Assembly: GCA_035079385.1 (NCBI GenBank) | Contig: JAVHKY010000037.1 | Location: 1,426,001-1,490,000, forward strand | Direction of reading: 5' to 3' | From: Aspidiotus rigidus | Taxonomy: Eukaryota > Arthropoda > Insecta > Hemiptera > Diaspididae | Length of the DNA: 64,000 nt | Shown here: positions 11,351-23,819 of the stretch, piece after piece | Layout of the letters: each line of letters begins with the position of its first letter | Numbering within the stretch: the stretch's first letter is position 1 | Made by a program: the position numbers and the translations under genes | Notes under the pieces: model-generated | What the model saw: only the letters and a program-made list of their open reading frames with translations | Told to the model about the DNA's origin: nothing | Database searches by the model: none

Positions 11351-11900
11351 TTAGAGGAAGGAGAAGGAGAAACTTAAAGAAAGTGAGATTATTCTAAAAA
11401 AAACTCGAGGCGATATTATTCTTTCTGTTATTGAGTCTAATTCAGGTAAATCATTAGGTAATGGAGGATAGGTGAAACCATTGGATTTGGACAAAAAAGG
11501 GATTTTATTATGTGATAAACAAGTATAACAATTAGAACACACTTGAAAATTATGAACATCTTCTTCGGGAAATTCAGATGTCAATAATTCAGAACATATC
11601 GAAGGTATAGATTTTAAGTCTTTGCAAGCATATCCGAATGGATTTTGAATGAATTTCTTTTCAAAATTAGAATCAGCGGCAGAAGTAATTTTTTTTAGGG
11701 TCCTTACATTTTTGAATACCATTATTTTTTTTTCCTTATATCACTTCTTAAATCATGAGCTTTCTTTATCTTATTACTTTTTAACTTGCTATACCTTACA
11801 AGCATAAGATTTGAATTTATTCCATGTCTGACTAACTTATCTTCATCAGTCATGCATGAACAAGATGGTAAATCATTCAAAATTTCTTGTATTTCATTTT
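11351..11900 (-). pseudogene. Helitron polyprotein fragment, region upstream of the helicase-like domain
   Basis: A 123-codon minus-strand frame (11722 to 11351) contains CSNCYTCLSHNKIPFLSKSNG, then PLPNDLPELDSITERIISP and FFRIISL. The pattern C..C...L...K.P..S..NG....P..L..L...E..IISP is characteristic of the conserved region ahead of the helicase-like domain in animal Helitron proteins. Related sequence in another frame continues upstream to about 11900 (DLPSCSCMTDEDKLVRHGI). No Rep HUH motif or helicase domain is present, so this is a small fragment of a rolling-circle transposon protein. The assignment rests on pattern recognition only. Confidence 0.6.
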
Positions 11901-12690
11901 AATTTGTTTTTTTAATACTTTGTTCTAGACGCTTCACAAATAAATAAATAAAAATTTCACAAGGCAAACAAGAGAAAAAAAAAAAAAAAAAAAAACACTG
12001 CAAAAAAGAAAGAAAAATAAACAGATGAATCAATTAAGTAGGGACAACTCAGCACTTCAAAAAATAAAACCGCAAAAATATAAATAATTAGAACTACAAA
12101 AAAGAAAACAAATAATTTAATAGAAAACAAAAAATGAATGATATGAATATAAATGAGCAATTAATAAAAAAATAAGGCGAAAAGGAAAGAAAATAAACAG
12201 ATTACCTAGAAAATACTCAGCACTTCAAACAATTAACAGCACTAGGCACTCGGTAAGGGCTTTATATTTTAATATAAGTGAACTTGGTGAACACCAGAGG
12301 CGCACTGATTATTCTCAGTTGAACGAGTTACAAAATTTCTCATTTATTCCCCTTACCCCACCTCTTTGAAGAAAGGTGAAGGAGAAACTTAGAGAAAGTG
12401 AGATTATCTTTAGAATTGAAAAGGTCCATGCTCCTCGCCAGGGGCCTACCTTTTTAAAATCTATAGCTACCTAAAATCTGTTGCTACCTAACATGGGATG
12501 CTATGGAAAATTTGTCGTTTTTATCTGTCGCTCGATTATGCTCGGTTTTTCAGAAATACCTCCTCGATATACAAGACGTGTTCCACGTCAAAAAAAAATA
12601 CCCTCCCCCCTACCCAAAAAAAAAAGACAGAAGACTCGCGAAAATGAATAAAAAAATTAGGTAATTAATGAAAAAATGCCTCTCCCAATA
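11900..12690. other. A-rich non-coding DNA with short dispersed repeats
   Basis: There is an A-rich tract at about 11965-12000. The segment CACCTCTTTGAAGAAAGG..GAGAAACTTAGAGAAAGTGAGATTAT at about 12359-12407 repeats that at 11346-11390. A GACGTGTTCCACGTC palindrome lies near 12567 and recurs near 15878. No gene was seen. Confidence 0.5.
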
Positions 12691-12711
12691 GGTAACTACC
12701 CCACCCCACAA

Positions 12712-14180
12712 GTTAAAACTACTAAAGTTCTTGGCCTCAATTTCCACAACCGTCACTCTTGAATCCCCCATATCAAACCAACTAAATCAGAATGCATTCG
12801 AGCACTCAATGTCCTGAAATTCCTTTCCCACCCTAAATAAGGTTGTAACCGAAAAATCCTTTTCCACCTCTACTAGAGCTTAATCCGATCCACCCTCGAT
12901 TACGGATCACCCATTTACGGTCTCGCCCCTCCCTCTCATACTCGATACTATCCAAAATTCTTCACTCAGAAGAGCTACTGGAGCATTCCGAACCAGTCCC
13001 GCTGAAAGCCTCTGTGCAGACACTGGCTTCCCCCCACTTCATTATCGACGCCTCAAACTCACAACCAACTTCCTCACAACTGGCCTACAATACCCGCAAT
13101 CCCCGTCCACCATCGCATGTTCCCCCCCTCACCACAACCAAAATTCCACGACCAATCTACGTTCCAACCTAGAACTCCAATTAGCACGCCCCTTCAAGTT
13201 CTATTGTCTTAACCACATCGTTCCCTCAACCCCTCCTTGGCTCTTTATTCCACCCAAAATCATTCGCGACCTAAAATGCCTCCTTCGTCTTTCAACTTCT
13301 TCCGAAGAATACCAGGCACAGTTTGACAAAATTCTTCACAACTTTCACAACCCTACACTATGTTTCACTGATGGATTGAAATATCAAAACAAAACCGGCT
13401 TCGCATACTCAATAGGTCACATCACAGTCTCACCGACACCGCAAGACCGCATCCATCTTCACCATTGAACTACAAGCAATCTTTTGCTCTATCCTCCCGT
13501 CTTCCTCTCAACCCGTTTTTGTTCATTTCCGACTCTCTATCATCACTTGACGCTATGTCCAACCACACTTCCTCCCACCAACTCAAAAGTCGTATACACA
13601 CTCTCATTGCCACCTTTCACACCATCTCCGTCCCATTATTCTTCATCTGGGTACCTGGTCACATGGGTTTCCCAGGAAACGAAAATGTCGACAAAGCAGC
13701 CACTAGCAACCCATAACCCACCAGTCAACCGCTCTTTCCTCCCCTCACGCTCAGATCTCTCCGAACACATCGACAAATTCATCACTCACTCATTGGTCTG
13801 ATCTCAAATCACACACAAACAAACTAGCCCAAATTAAAAATATTCCCACCCCATGGCACTCTTCGAATCTGTCAACACTCATACCCATCTCATCTCTCAT
13901 CTTATGCCTCTCTCATACCCTCATTGCGAATCTGAACACCCCCTATCCGTTCAACACATCTTCTGCTGCCCAAACTTGACCCAACTTCATAATTCCTTAT
14001 CCATCCCTCACAACCATACAGAGGCACTTTCAGGTGACTTCCCCTCCATCCCCAACATATTCAACTTCTTACAACAAGCCAATTTCCTCTCACGCATATA
14101 ATCACCCAAACTCGCCGAGCTCATAGCCCTGAAGGCAGGCTGCTAGTAGCTCGTAAATTAAAATAAAATAAAAAAAATAA
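12712..14180 (+). pseudogene. I-like LINE 3' half with RNase H remnant
   Basis: Several frames together read as the end of a LINE polyprotein. At 12712 onward is KVLGLNFHNRHS then IPHIK, followed by RALNVLKFLSHPK and LIRSTLDYGSPIYG, the post-RT region. From about 13360 an RNase H domain follows: FTDG, a TIELQAI-like segment, SDSLSSL, and WVPGHMGFPGNENVDKAA (in 13465-13716). A C-terminal cysteine/histidine motif lies in 13853-14101 (CESEHPLSVQHIFCC). Stops replace expected tryptophans (S*IPHI, K*GCN) and frameshifts separate the parts. An AAATAAAATAAAAAAA tail follows near 14158. RNase H after RT points to the I/R1/Jockey side of LINEs, most likely I-like. The element is 5'-truncated and dead. 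Confidence 0.75.
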
Positions 14181-14700
14181 TTAAAAAAAATGAAAAATGA
14201 AAATTTGCACGGCGACAATAAGGAAAATTCAATAAATAAGTAGATAAATGAAACACTACGAAAAAGAGAATAATCGAATAGGTCGATAGAAAATTCTTAA
14301 TTTCAAAGGAGTGAACTTGGTGAAAACCAGAGGCGCACTGATTGATTTTAATTGAACATTTATGAAATTTCTCTCTTATGACACTCTCCCACCCTCTCAT
14401 TCAGAATAGAAATATATCTCAAGTGTAATACCTACCTACCTGTTTATAGCTGTAGTAGTGAGAACAAATGAATCTTATACACAGAGTTTAGGGTAGGTTT
14501 GGGTTTGTTTTTGTACCCAATCTCATTCATATAGGTGTACCTTTCATCGCAAGCCTACCACAATACATAGCCTGAACCTTTTTTTTTGACATGTTCCATG
14601 TCTTTTCTCTCGCCGGACCCCGATTTTGAAACTCGCGAGTACACCCCCCTCCCCCCCCCCCCGTCAAGAGAAATCTCTACCCCATGGGTGATTCAGAAAT
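14181..14700. other. Non-coding, short dispersed repeats
   Basis: GCACGGCGACAATAAGGAAAA near 14207 resembles GCACCGCGATAATAAGGAAAA near 10954. GTGAACTTGGTGAA..CCAGAGGCGCACTGATT is shared with about 12280-12310. A C-rich run lies near 14650. No gene was seen. Confidence 0.5.
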
Positions 14701-15060
14701 TCGCGAGTACACCCCGCGTAATAATAATAAATAATTAATTAATTAATTAATAATTAAATAATTAAATAATTAAATAAATAAATAATTAAATAATTAATAT
14801 AAATAAATAATTAAATAATTAATATAAATAAATAATTAATATCATTAAATAATTAAATAATTAAATAAATAAATAAATAATTAAATAATTAATATAATTT
14901 ATAATTAGAAAATCTCTACCTTGGGTGATTCAGAAATTCGCGAGTACACCCCGCGTAATAATAATAAATAATTAATTCAATAATAATTAAATAATTAAAT
15001 AACTAAATAATTAAATAATTAAATAAATAAATAATTATATAATTAATATAATTAATAATT
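14700..15060. repeat. AATAATTAAATAATT low-complexity tract
   Basis: Nearly pure A/T in 4-5 base steps, in two blocks. Each block is preceded by the same sequence (AGAAATCTCTACC/AAAATCTCTACC.. GGGTGATTCAGAAATTCGCGAGTACACCCCGCG), at about 14668 and 14909, so a roughly 240-bp segment is directly duplicated. Confidence 0.8.
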
Positions 15061-15417
15061 AGAAAATTTTCCAAGTCCCTCTTCCTATCATATATGGCTG
15101 GATAGTCGAAATTTTTCCAAGTCCCCTAGACTTGAATTGTCTCATACCATTCCAATACAACAGCGAGGCAGGGGGCGAACGAGCGGAGCGAGTTCGCGCT
15201 ACCTCATATTTCTCATAGAAGACTTGAATTTTCTCATACCATTCCAATACAACAGCGAGATCGCTCGTTCGCCCCACGAAAGTTGATACCTCAAAATATA
15301 GAACACCCACAATTACCTCAAAATATTTCTCATACAAGACTTATACGACGCCAAGATAGGTAAAGGGGTAAACGAATAATATCTCACGAACACTTGACCT
15401 GGTACAAGAATTAATAA

Positions 15418-15448
<31 letters not shown>

Positions 15449-15690
15449 AATTAATAAATAAATAATATTAAATAATTAAATAATTGAATAATTAAATAAT
15501 TAAATGAATGAAGGCTGGATAGTCGAAAGTTTTCCAAGTCCCCCTAGACTTGAATTGTCACATACCATTCCAATACAACAGCGAGTTCGCACTACCTCGT
15601 GTTTCTCATAGAAGACTTATACGACGCCAAGATAGGTAAAGGTGTAAACGAATAATATCTCACGAACACTTGACCTAGTAGAAGCCTAGA
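15060..15690. repeat. Local direct duplications with 45-bp-family pieces
   Basis: CATACCATTCCAATACAACAGCGAG occurs at about 15145, 15235 and 15560. ACTTATACGACGCCAAGATAGG..AAACGAATAATATCTCACGAACACTTGACCT occurs at 15339 and 15618. TTTTCCAAGTCCC with CCTATCATATATGGC at 15065-15125 belongs to the 45-bp family. AAATAAATAAAT simple repeat lies at about 15410-15510. Confidence 0.7.
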
Positions 15691-17630
15691 CTGAAATATT
15701 TCAAGATGACTGATGAAATATAAAAGACATGGAACATGATTTTCATTTATTTGGCTATGCCAGAAAATTTTTATATCTCTTTTTAACTCATCGAAGATTC
15801 AGGTGTCTATTCCTAACATATGGAAGATTCAAGTGTCGTTTTTTGGTGTCGCTTTTCCAATTTCGCACCCGGCGTATAGACGTGTTCCACGTCAAAAGGG
15901 TTCAAATTGATGAACAGACATCATAATTATTACGATATAAATAGGAGGAGTAATGAAAACTACATTTCGAAAGGAAACATTTTTACAAAAATAGTGAGTG
16001 CATAGAATCGATATGAGATGGAAAACGGATGCAGGCTGAAGTGATAAAAGAAAAGAAATGGTCTTCCGCGGTAGACGTAGATAGAGATAATATAGCAGCT
16101 TCTTTGTGTACAGAATGAAGATAAAACAGGGCCGTAAATTAACTGGGAAGGGCCGAAAATATTGGTACACATCAGACAACCGTAAAATGCTCGATTGGTC
16201 TTTTTATCGTTTCGTGACCTTTTTCAAGAAAAAGTTGTGCATTATAATCAAAGCGGACTTTTCAAAAGTGAAATTAGGATGGCTCGAGTCCCATACTCTG
16301 TGAGGTAACTACTGAATTTTTTATTGTACTTTTCTGTTGTGTTTCACAGCACTTCTGGTAATTTTTCATTATATCGAGGATCAAAAAGCTGTACCTACAT
16401 TGTATGTACAATAACATTCCGCTACAGAAGTAAAAATAAATAGCGCTTTATCGCCATGAGGGTAATAAATTTTTTCTGAACTCGCGTAGGTATGTTCAGT
16501 AGTCTAGCTTTTTATAACGTGAGATATGAAAAAGCTCTACATTTTATGTGAAAGCTACCTTCAAATGAACAAAGTTTGTAGGTTCTTTAGTTATTGACTT
16601 TCGATGGCTCAAAACATACTAAATCTCGTTTTTTCTTAATAGCGAACAGTTTCGTTTACCTGTTCTGAGATTAAATCTTGTTAACTGACCTACGAAATCA
16701 AAGCGGAGCGTCCTTTACTTTGAAAAAGTGGAAAAATGAACAAAGTCAGATGATATTCATCGATTGCTTGAAGGACGAAGAGAAGAGAATCACTTGGGGA
16801 ACGAAAGATGAATACTTTTTTCGTCACAATAAGTAATGATAAACCTTCGCTCCAATATGTAATTCCGAACTTACCGCTGTACAACACCCACCTCTCCCAT
16901 TTTAGCCGCTTCTCTCGTTCCTACAAATTTCGTATGGTCGTATTATCCGATTCTCTCTTGTTCTGCTATCCAAGACCCTCGCCCCTCATTCCAAAGAAAT
17001 TTCCATCAATATTTTTATAAAATGAACTCCAGAAAGAAACTCGCAGTTCTTCCGAGGTCGACTCTGTGAACTTGGGCGAGCAGGATCCTGTTTTGACGCG
17101 GACATATGTCTATATGTTCTAGATAAAGTATCAAATCGACGAAACAGAAACCTACACCCGGTAAGATGAGTCACAGCGATAAACCCCTCTGGTTGATGCT
17201 TTACCTACGATATACGAGTATGTATTTGTTTGAATAGGTGTTCAAGGGTGCGTTTTTTTGAGGATTCAATCTTTCATACCTGGCGATACATTGATTGATT
17301 TTTTTCCAAGATCTCGCAAAAGGAATGGAATGTAGGTAGATTAGAAAAACAATTTTGTGAATTGCTCAACCAAAATCAATCAGTGCGCCTCCGTTTTGAA
17401 CACGTCTATGTATTCTAGATAGAACATCATTTTTGAATGAAAATCGACCAAACCGACACCTGCAAGGATGAGTCATAGCAATGGATCCATTGGTCGATGC
17501 TTTATCCGCGATATATTCCTTTTACAGGGAAACCTGCTATCCCTTTTGTTGAGGGGTACTTTCAAGAAACTTTCGACCACGGGCGCGAGCAGTCCGAGGT
17601 TGGTGACGTCGCGGAGACGGGAGGGGGAGG
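15691..17630. other. Non-coding, nothing certain
   Basis: Part of a dispersed repeat lies at 15720-15775 (GACATGGAACATGATTTTCATTTATTTGGC), also seen in reverse at about 11235-11290 and 62995-63045. The segments at 17240-17340 and 18005-18085 resemble each other (AAGGGTGCGT..TTTT, then ACATTGATTGA/ACATTGAATGA). No protein was recognised. Confidence 0.4.
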
Positions 17631-17635
17631 GACTT

Positions 17636-17935
17636 GAACTATTTATGATAGGTGAGGGACTTGGAATAATTTCGACCTCCAAGCTATAGAATGATAGGAA
17701 GGGATCTTTAAAAAATTTTGACTCCCGAGCTGTATGTGATGAGGGGGGGGGGGACTTAAAAAAATTTTGACCCTCAAGCTGTATATGATGAGAGGGGGAC
17801 TTCGAGTAATTTCTACGTCTAAGCTATATATGGTAGGTGGGGAACTTGAAAAAATTTCGACTCTCAAGTAATTTATGACAGGAAAGGGACTTAGATTCTT
17901 GAGCTATATATGATAGGATTTTCTATATGGTCTAC
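17636..17935 (-). repeat. 45-bp minisatellite array in opposite orientation
   Basis: Six degenerate units carry TATGATAGG, GGGACTTGGAA and ATTTCGACTCTCAAGC, the reverse complement of the array at 10370-10705. A G run at about 17742-17751 interrupts it. No inverted termini are visible here. Confidence 0.7.
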
Positions 17936-17999
17936 TTTTCGAAAGACCTTCCGCAGTCGAATACGGTCTTGCGGGTTCCCCGCTCGCCGTTGCATTCTT

Positions 18000-19560
18000 T
18001 GAGTAGGTGATGAAGGGTGCGTCTTTTTACCTGTCGTACATTGAATGACTTTCTTAGTGAGATCACGCAAAAAGAAGGCATTCGTTTCCATAAGGATTCG
18101 ATCCACCTGTCTTTTCATCTATGTATCTAGGCCAATATGCGATCAAGTTTCCGAACTTGCTGCCTTTCAATATCTTCAAAGTTCGACATCAGGAGAAACA
18201 AGCACAAAACGTAGAGGGAAAAGGAAGATGGTAAGTCATTGTTTGGCAAATACTGCAATGAAGAAGAGGGCAATGGTGAAAGAATATTCGAGGTCATAAC
18301 TATAGAAAATCGCGTGAAGGGAAGAAAACTCTGGGAACAGATGCAGATTCCAAAGGCAGAGAGGAAAAGAGCCGGCCTCTTCAACGATGTAATCACGTTT
18401 GACAGTGAATAATCATTCGGCTCGATGGTTGGACGAGACAGGAAGAACAGAACCGACCTTTAGGATGACTGCAAATCTTGTAGCCAGAGCGGGTGAACCA
18501 GTGGTGTAGTCAATCGTATCATAATATGAGTTCCAATGAGAGCGGATGGTGGATTTCGAGGGATCGAGGGCTCTGACCTACTTTGGGGACTTGGAAGAAA
18601 TTTCGATCTTCAATCTCTATGTATGACTGTAGCACTTGATAAAATTTCGACCAACGACGTCTATAATATACATGTTTGTAGAACTTGAGAAAATAAATGG
18701 GTTCTGAATTGTGTATCTTGGAGAGGCGGAGACTTTGACCTAGTTCAGAGATTTGAAGAAAATTTTTGACCGTAGAGGTATTACTTGATTTTGATCTACT
18801 GTAGGGATTTGGGTTGTTAATATTTTAGGGACGTACACAGCTTTCAACTTTGATCTCGATACATACATACTAGGAAAAGTTTTGACCTTTAATCTCTATG
18901 TATGGCTGTTTACTGTGGAACTTGAGAAAATGTTGACTTACCTGTATAAGAGTAGGACTTGGAAAAATTTCAAGTTATGAGTATGAGGAGAGGATACCGT
19001 CTGGAAAATTGTGATTGTGGATGGTCTAGATTTTTTTTTACAAACTTAACTGCACCATATTTAAGAGTGTAGAGGAGTTGAGATTTTATGATACTGCTTG
19101 TTTTTTTTTGGTGGGTGGTAGGCTAAATCGATTTAAAAATTTGGACGATCCATGCATGTAGGAAGCCCCCCCTATGAAATCTGCTGTTGGACGGTTTTGC
19201 ACGTTTTGCTTTCATAGACAGATTTGGTACTTCTAAAGGATCTTTTGACTGCATATTTTGGTTAATTTTCAACATTTTCTGCCGTTATTAAAAGAAGAAG
19301 TGAATTACTCAAGAAGAGTAATCGTCAGGTACAAAAAAAAAAAAAAAAACGCAAAAAATACACGCGATCAGGCGCTGAACATTTTCGGTTGAAAACTATT
19401 TTCAAAGACCACAGGTTCGCTTTCCTCTGTAGTGTTTGAAAATGGTTGTTCACCCGAAAGTGATCAGCGGCTGATTGTGTGTGTTTTTCTGTGACTTTTC
19501 GTCTTCTTGAGTAATTCATTACTTTTAATTATGGATAACCGTACCTTGCAGAAACGTATT
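18000..19560. other. Non-coding, decayed repeat-like sequence
   Basis: Between about 18575 and 18980, loosely repeated motifs (GGGACTTGGAAGAAATTTCGAC, ATCTCTATGTATG) look like very old members of the 45-bp family. The rest shows nothing recognisable. Confidence 0.4.
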
Positions 19561-20010
19561 TATTCAATTTTCAGCCGTGTCTGGTCGTTCTTTGGTCAAA
19601 TTAGTTCCTTTTCCAGTTGTTTTTTTCGTTTTTGGTAACTTTTGTGGTCATATCTGGTCATATCTGGTCATTTTATGGTCGATTTCAACCGTTTGTGGTT
19701 CATTTTGAGCATTTTTTGTAGATTTTGGTCGTTGTTTCTTGTTCTGGGTCAATTAGGGTCTATTTTGATTGTTTTGTTGGACCAGGTCGAACTTTTTGGT
19801 TAACTTTTGTTTTTGGATATCTATTTAGTTATTTTTCGTCATTTTTGATCAATTTTGAATGTTCTTGCTTTATTTTGGTCGATTTTGGTCGTTTCCTTGC
19901 GGTAATTTTATGATCATGTTCATGAGTTGTCGTGCCCACTCTATTCTGCTCGGTTTTCAAGGTTTTAAGATAATTTTGGTCAATTCAGGTTATTTACGGG
20001 GTGTTTTTTG
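19560..20010. repeat. Strand-asymmetric TTTTGGTC-rich tract
   Basis: The + strand is dominated by T and G, with irregular TTTTGGTC, GGTCATTTT and GGTCGATTT words. TATCTGGTCA is directly doubled at about 19653 and 19663. Similar wording returns at about 21840-21900. Frames here reflect composition, not genes. Confidence 0.5.
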
Positions 20011-20192
20011 GGGGGGTATGTATATATATCACAGCATTTAATTAGAATGTTATCACAATAAAAAGAAGAAACGAATATCAAAACGACAAAATAATAGTAT
20101 TTATAATATTTAGCATTATTAAAAATATGTAGAACAATAAATGAAATAAACCGTTGTAGAATGACAAATTAGCACTACATAATTACAAGGTA

Positions 20193-21283
20193 CGTCAAAA
20201 AAGTTCCCGGACGATTATTTGTATGCGCCGATTGGCAACACTGGCGAGGAAACCTAATTGAATCTTGTTTTGTTGTTTTATCGACATTGACTACACACGT
20301 ACCTGACGTACCAGACAAATACTCGCATTGTTAAAAAAGTTTTCACTTCGCTAAATACTACCACCAGAGCGTGTTGCGTGTTGAAAAGCAGAGTAAAAGA
20401 GACAGAACATCTTTCCCTCTCTCTTACACCTATGTCTTAACACGCGACACACTCTGGTGGTAGTATCCAGCAAAGTGAAAACTTTTCTAACAATGCGAGT
20501 ATTTGTCTATAACTCAAAATTTCACGTTGATTCATGGCATAGTTTGTCATGAATTAAATTTTTGGAGGAATGTCCTTGAGGGTCCGTGCCGATTTCAGGC
20601 CAATTTTTTTGCGTAAGAACGAGGTTGAGCGATAAATTGTCATCAAATTTCTTGTAAAACGAGGAAAAGGAAATGCCAAATTAGAATCCACCGAGAAGCG
20701 TGCCGCGTTGTACAACGTGTACAGTCGTTTCAGGGTGGGGCAAGAGTCGGTAGCAGCTGTTGCATATGCTGGTAAACTGGTTTATGCGTGTGCGCTATCT
20801 GTCGTCAACAGTATGAAGCGGAAACCGCCAGAAATCGTCGATAGATGTTGCTAGTAGTATAAGCGTTTGACTATGTAATTGTGATTTTTGATGCATGAGT
20901 TTAACCATGAAGGTTTTTTGGCGTGTACGACTTTGGTACCGCCTTCGGTATCAAAGGTTTTTTTGCCCAAAATCAAACACCAGTGCCTGACCACCCCCTG
21001 TATTCGCCTGATTTGACTTGTAGGGACTTCTTCCTAACTGACCGACTATGAGATACCATGGGATGGGAGCATTTGGGGCCTACTGAAGCCTTAAAGACGG
21101 AATCAGCACGGACCCTCAAGGACATTCCTCGAACAAATTAATTTATGACAAACTATACCATGAATCAACGTGAAATTTCGAATATTGGTGGTCGGTAGTA
21201 CAACAAAACAAGATTCAATTAGGTTTCCTTGCCAGTGTTGCCAATTGGCGCATACAAATAATCGTCCGGGAACTTTTTTGACA
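20193..21283 (+). mobile_element. Degenerate mariner-like element with long inverted termini
   Basis: The ends are inverted copies: CGTCAAAAAAGTTCCCGGAC at 20193 and GTCCGGGAACTTTTTTGAC at about 21264-21282. Similarity continues inward (GGAAACCTAATTGAATCTTG near 20249; reverse near 21209-21228) and again at 20520-20600 against 21095-21180. Mariner transposase remnants lie between: IKFLVKRGKGNAK with GQESV at about 20640-20750 (N-terminal region), and QNQTPVPDHPLYSPDL then RDFFL at about 20965-21040, matching the family's conserved segment around its third catalytic acidic residue. Frames are broken and the middle is deleted. A hairpin element sits inside the left terminus. Confidence 0.75.
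20314..20517. mobile_element. 204-bp hairpin element nested in the mariner terminus
   Basis: GACAAATACTCGCATTGTTA at 20314 is matched in reverse by TAACAATGCGAGTATTTGTC ending at 20517. The inverted match continues through AAGTTTTCAC and ACTACCACCAGAGCGTG, leaving a central loop of about 60 bases. It is absent from the right copy of the mariner terminus, which shows it is a later insertion. No clear target duplication was identified. Confidence 0.7.
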
Positions 21284-21460
21284 TTGGGGTTTGAACCTAC
21301 ACTCGAGAGCGCTACTGAAAGGGTGAATCAGAGAATTTCTGTACGTTCATACATTGATTTTCAATCAACGGTTATCTTGTCAATATATCATTTATTGCTA
21401 CAATTTTTTTTTGTATTTAATGTTGATGATACAGACTACAAAATTTAAGCTTGTATTTGC

Positions 21461-21664
21461 CTATTGCATGAGTAGCGCTCTTTTGGCTTTTACAGGTCTT
21501 CCCCTCTTCCTTTTTTGCCCAAGAGAAATATTTTTCGCTTTAGCGGGGGCAGTACAGAGCTTCAGCCTGATTATTAAGCCTAATAAATGCTTATAAGTGG
21601 TGTATTTCAAAAAGTAGGGATAGGAGTACGACGAATTAATGGCGCATTGACACGACACACACAT
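21461..21664 (-). pseudogene. Mutator-like transposase C-terminal fragment
   Basis: The minus-strand frame ends in KHLLGLIIRLKL, then LGQKRKRGRP and KAKRALL, nearly identical to the tail of the better-preserved copy at 41792-42157. The SWIM zinc-finger cysteines of that copy are replaced here (YTTYKH instead of SACKH). Only the last 50 or so residues are recognisable. GQKRKRGRP resembles an AT-hook-like basic motif. Confidence 0.6.
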
Positions 21665-21959
21665 TCGTATTTGAATATGACCTAAGCGTTTGTTGATTCA
21701 TTTCTTCAAACTTTTTTCATTGCTTCATTATGCTCTTCTAATGTTCGTTTGTCAACTTCTTTATAGTTTCATTTTGCTCTTATAGTGTTCGCAGGTTACT
21801 GTCGAATTATTCTTTTTTAATATGCCGATAAATCGCACCCTTTTTTTTTTCTCATGATTTTGGTAATTTTCTGTCATTTTTTGTCCGATTTTGGCCGTTT
21901 CCGTTGATCTTCCCCGGAGCTGTAGCAGATTTCCCACCGTAAGTATGTTGTGTAAGACG

Positions 21960-22330
21960 AGTGTTTCCACACATTTGTCCGGCCTAATTGAACGGTGGGC
22001 ATCATCAATCTCTCACCGCGAGTCTACAACAGAAGACCTGCTTCTAGTCATCATTTCCTCCATCGACTGAAACAAGGAGAATAATTGCTGCAAGTTTGCC
22101 CAGTCCGATCTCTCACGGGGCTGTAACCGATCTTCTACCGTAAATCCACAACAGAAATCAATTATTCAAAACAACAAGGATTTCTGCTTGTTTGTCCATC
22201 TAGGTCGTAATGGGGCCGTAGTCAACCTCTCACCGGGAGCTTCTAGGTACCATTCTTTTCATCACCTAACACAACGAAAATCGCCGTAAGTTTGCCAGGC
22301 CCGATCGAACGCGTCCTCTCATCATTTATA
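21960..22330. repeat. Degenerate repeats of about 120-130 bp
   Basis: A block with CTCACCG..GAGTCTACAACAGAA, AAGTTTGCC and CGATC recurs with changes three times (about 22010, 22110 and 22230). No gene is present. Confidence 0.45.
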
Positions 22331-22784
22331 GTGCGGAGGCCGAAAGTTGAAATTTTCTCTAGTTCAACTCCTGTCATACATACCTTTGAAGTCGAAATTC
22401 TAAATTCCTCCGAGCCTCTAATCCTTTATTAGAGTAAATCAGTTTTTGCCGGCCAAAATTTTCCAAGACCACTAGAAGAACAGGTACTCTGACGAAATTT
22501 GACGGCACGATCCAGTACAAATTTGGCACAAATAAATCAATCTCTTGGACCTCAAAATTTCATTCAAATTGAGGTGGCGGGATTGGCCTTCAAAATTGAA
22601 TAGAATAAAATATGAATGCTCAAAGATGAGAAGAAGGAGGAGATACTTCACTTCCGTGGACTCTAAAGTATAAAATGTGAGTAATTGGAGAATGGGATGA
22701 GGAAAACCAACTGATGCTAAATGTCAAGAAATGTGCCTTCATCAGAATAACCAAAAAAAAAAACAAATTTCATTGACACAAATT

Positions 22785-23818
22785 ATAAAATTAAGGGGGA
22801 GGTACTTCAGCATGTTGATTACGTTAGGGACCTGGGCATACAAGTTGAACATAATCTTGTCTTTAATAAGCAATTGAACAACTCAGTAAACAATGCCAAA
22901 CGAAATCTAGGGTTAATAATGAGATACTCCAAAATATTCAACAACACGTCTACATTAAAAGTATTATATTTCACTCTGGTGAGGGTACATCTTGACTTCG
23001 CGGGTATGATATGGGGACCAACAGCCAAAGGCCAACTAAAAGCTATCGAGCGAATTCAAAAAAGATTTTTAAGGTACCTGTATTTCAAAGACTTTCAGCA
23101 TTACGACCTTGACGTGCCATACGGGGAATTAGTCTTGGGATATGAACTCACCACTCTAGAGGTGCGGAGGGAAGTGTCACTGATTCGATTTATTAGGGAC
23201 CTACTAATGTCAAAAACAGAATCCCCATTCCTATTGAGTCAGATTGGTCTCTATGCTCCAGTTACGCGCAGCAGAAGTCAAAACTTATTTTACATTACAC
23301 ACTGCCGCACAAATCACTTCAATCTTACGCCCATCAATCGTGCGCTGCATCTTTACAACCAAATAGTCACAATAGATGATACAATTGATATTTTTTTCGA
23401 TAAGAGGAAAGCTTTCGCTGAAAAAGTAGCCAGAGCTGTGGATATTGTGTGCAGTGGACTAGCAGTCCTCAATATCATGAGAGGGATGAGGGAGCAGTTG
23501 GCAACTAATTCTCATTGTTATTATTACTAATTATAATCTTATTATTATTTTTTTATTTGTTTATTTATTTATTTTTATTTATTTATTTTTTTTCTTTTTT
23601 TTTCTAATATTATTATCACTATTACTATTACTGTCATTATTATTATTATAATCAAGATTATTATTATTATTAATATTAATATTATTATTACTTATTACTT
23701 ATTACTGTTACTATTATCTTTATAATTATGTAATTTCAAAAGTGGTGTCACCTGTAATTGGTCCGTGGACTGTAGGGCTTCACTATAAAATGAAATAAAA
23801 TAATAAATAAATAAATTA
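22785..23818 (+). pseudogene. LINE 3' end, post-RT region of a Jockey/CR1-group element
   Basis: An open frame to 23530 begins in the post-RT zone: VDYVRDLGIQVE, NAKRNLGLIMR, LVRVHLDFAGMIWGP, then IERIQKRFLRYL and a long helical C-terminus. This order (labelled-strand motif, LVR..L.YAS.IW-like segment, IE.IQ.RFLR) is typical of insect Jockey/CR1-group LINE polyproteins. The RT core is missing, so the copy is 5'-truncated. After the stop come TTATTATT sequence and a 3' untranslated region ending in AAATGAAATAAAATAATAAATAA near 23787-23815. The preserved frame suggests a fairly recent insertion. Confidence 0.7.
23530..23730. repeat. Imperfect ATT microsatellite in LINE 3' region
   Basis: Interrupted TTATTATT and TTTATTTATT units directly follow the stop of the LINE frame. 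Confidence 0.75.
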
Positions 23819-23819
23819 T

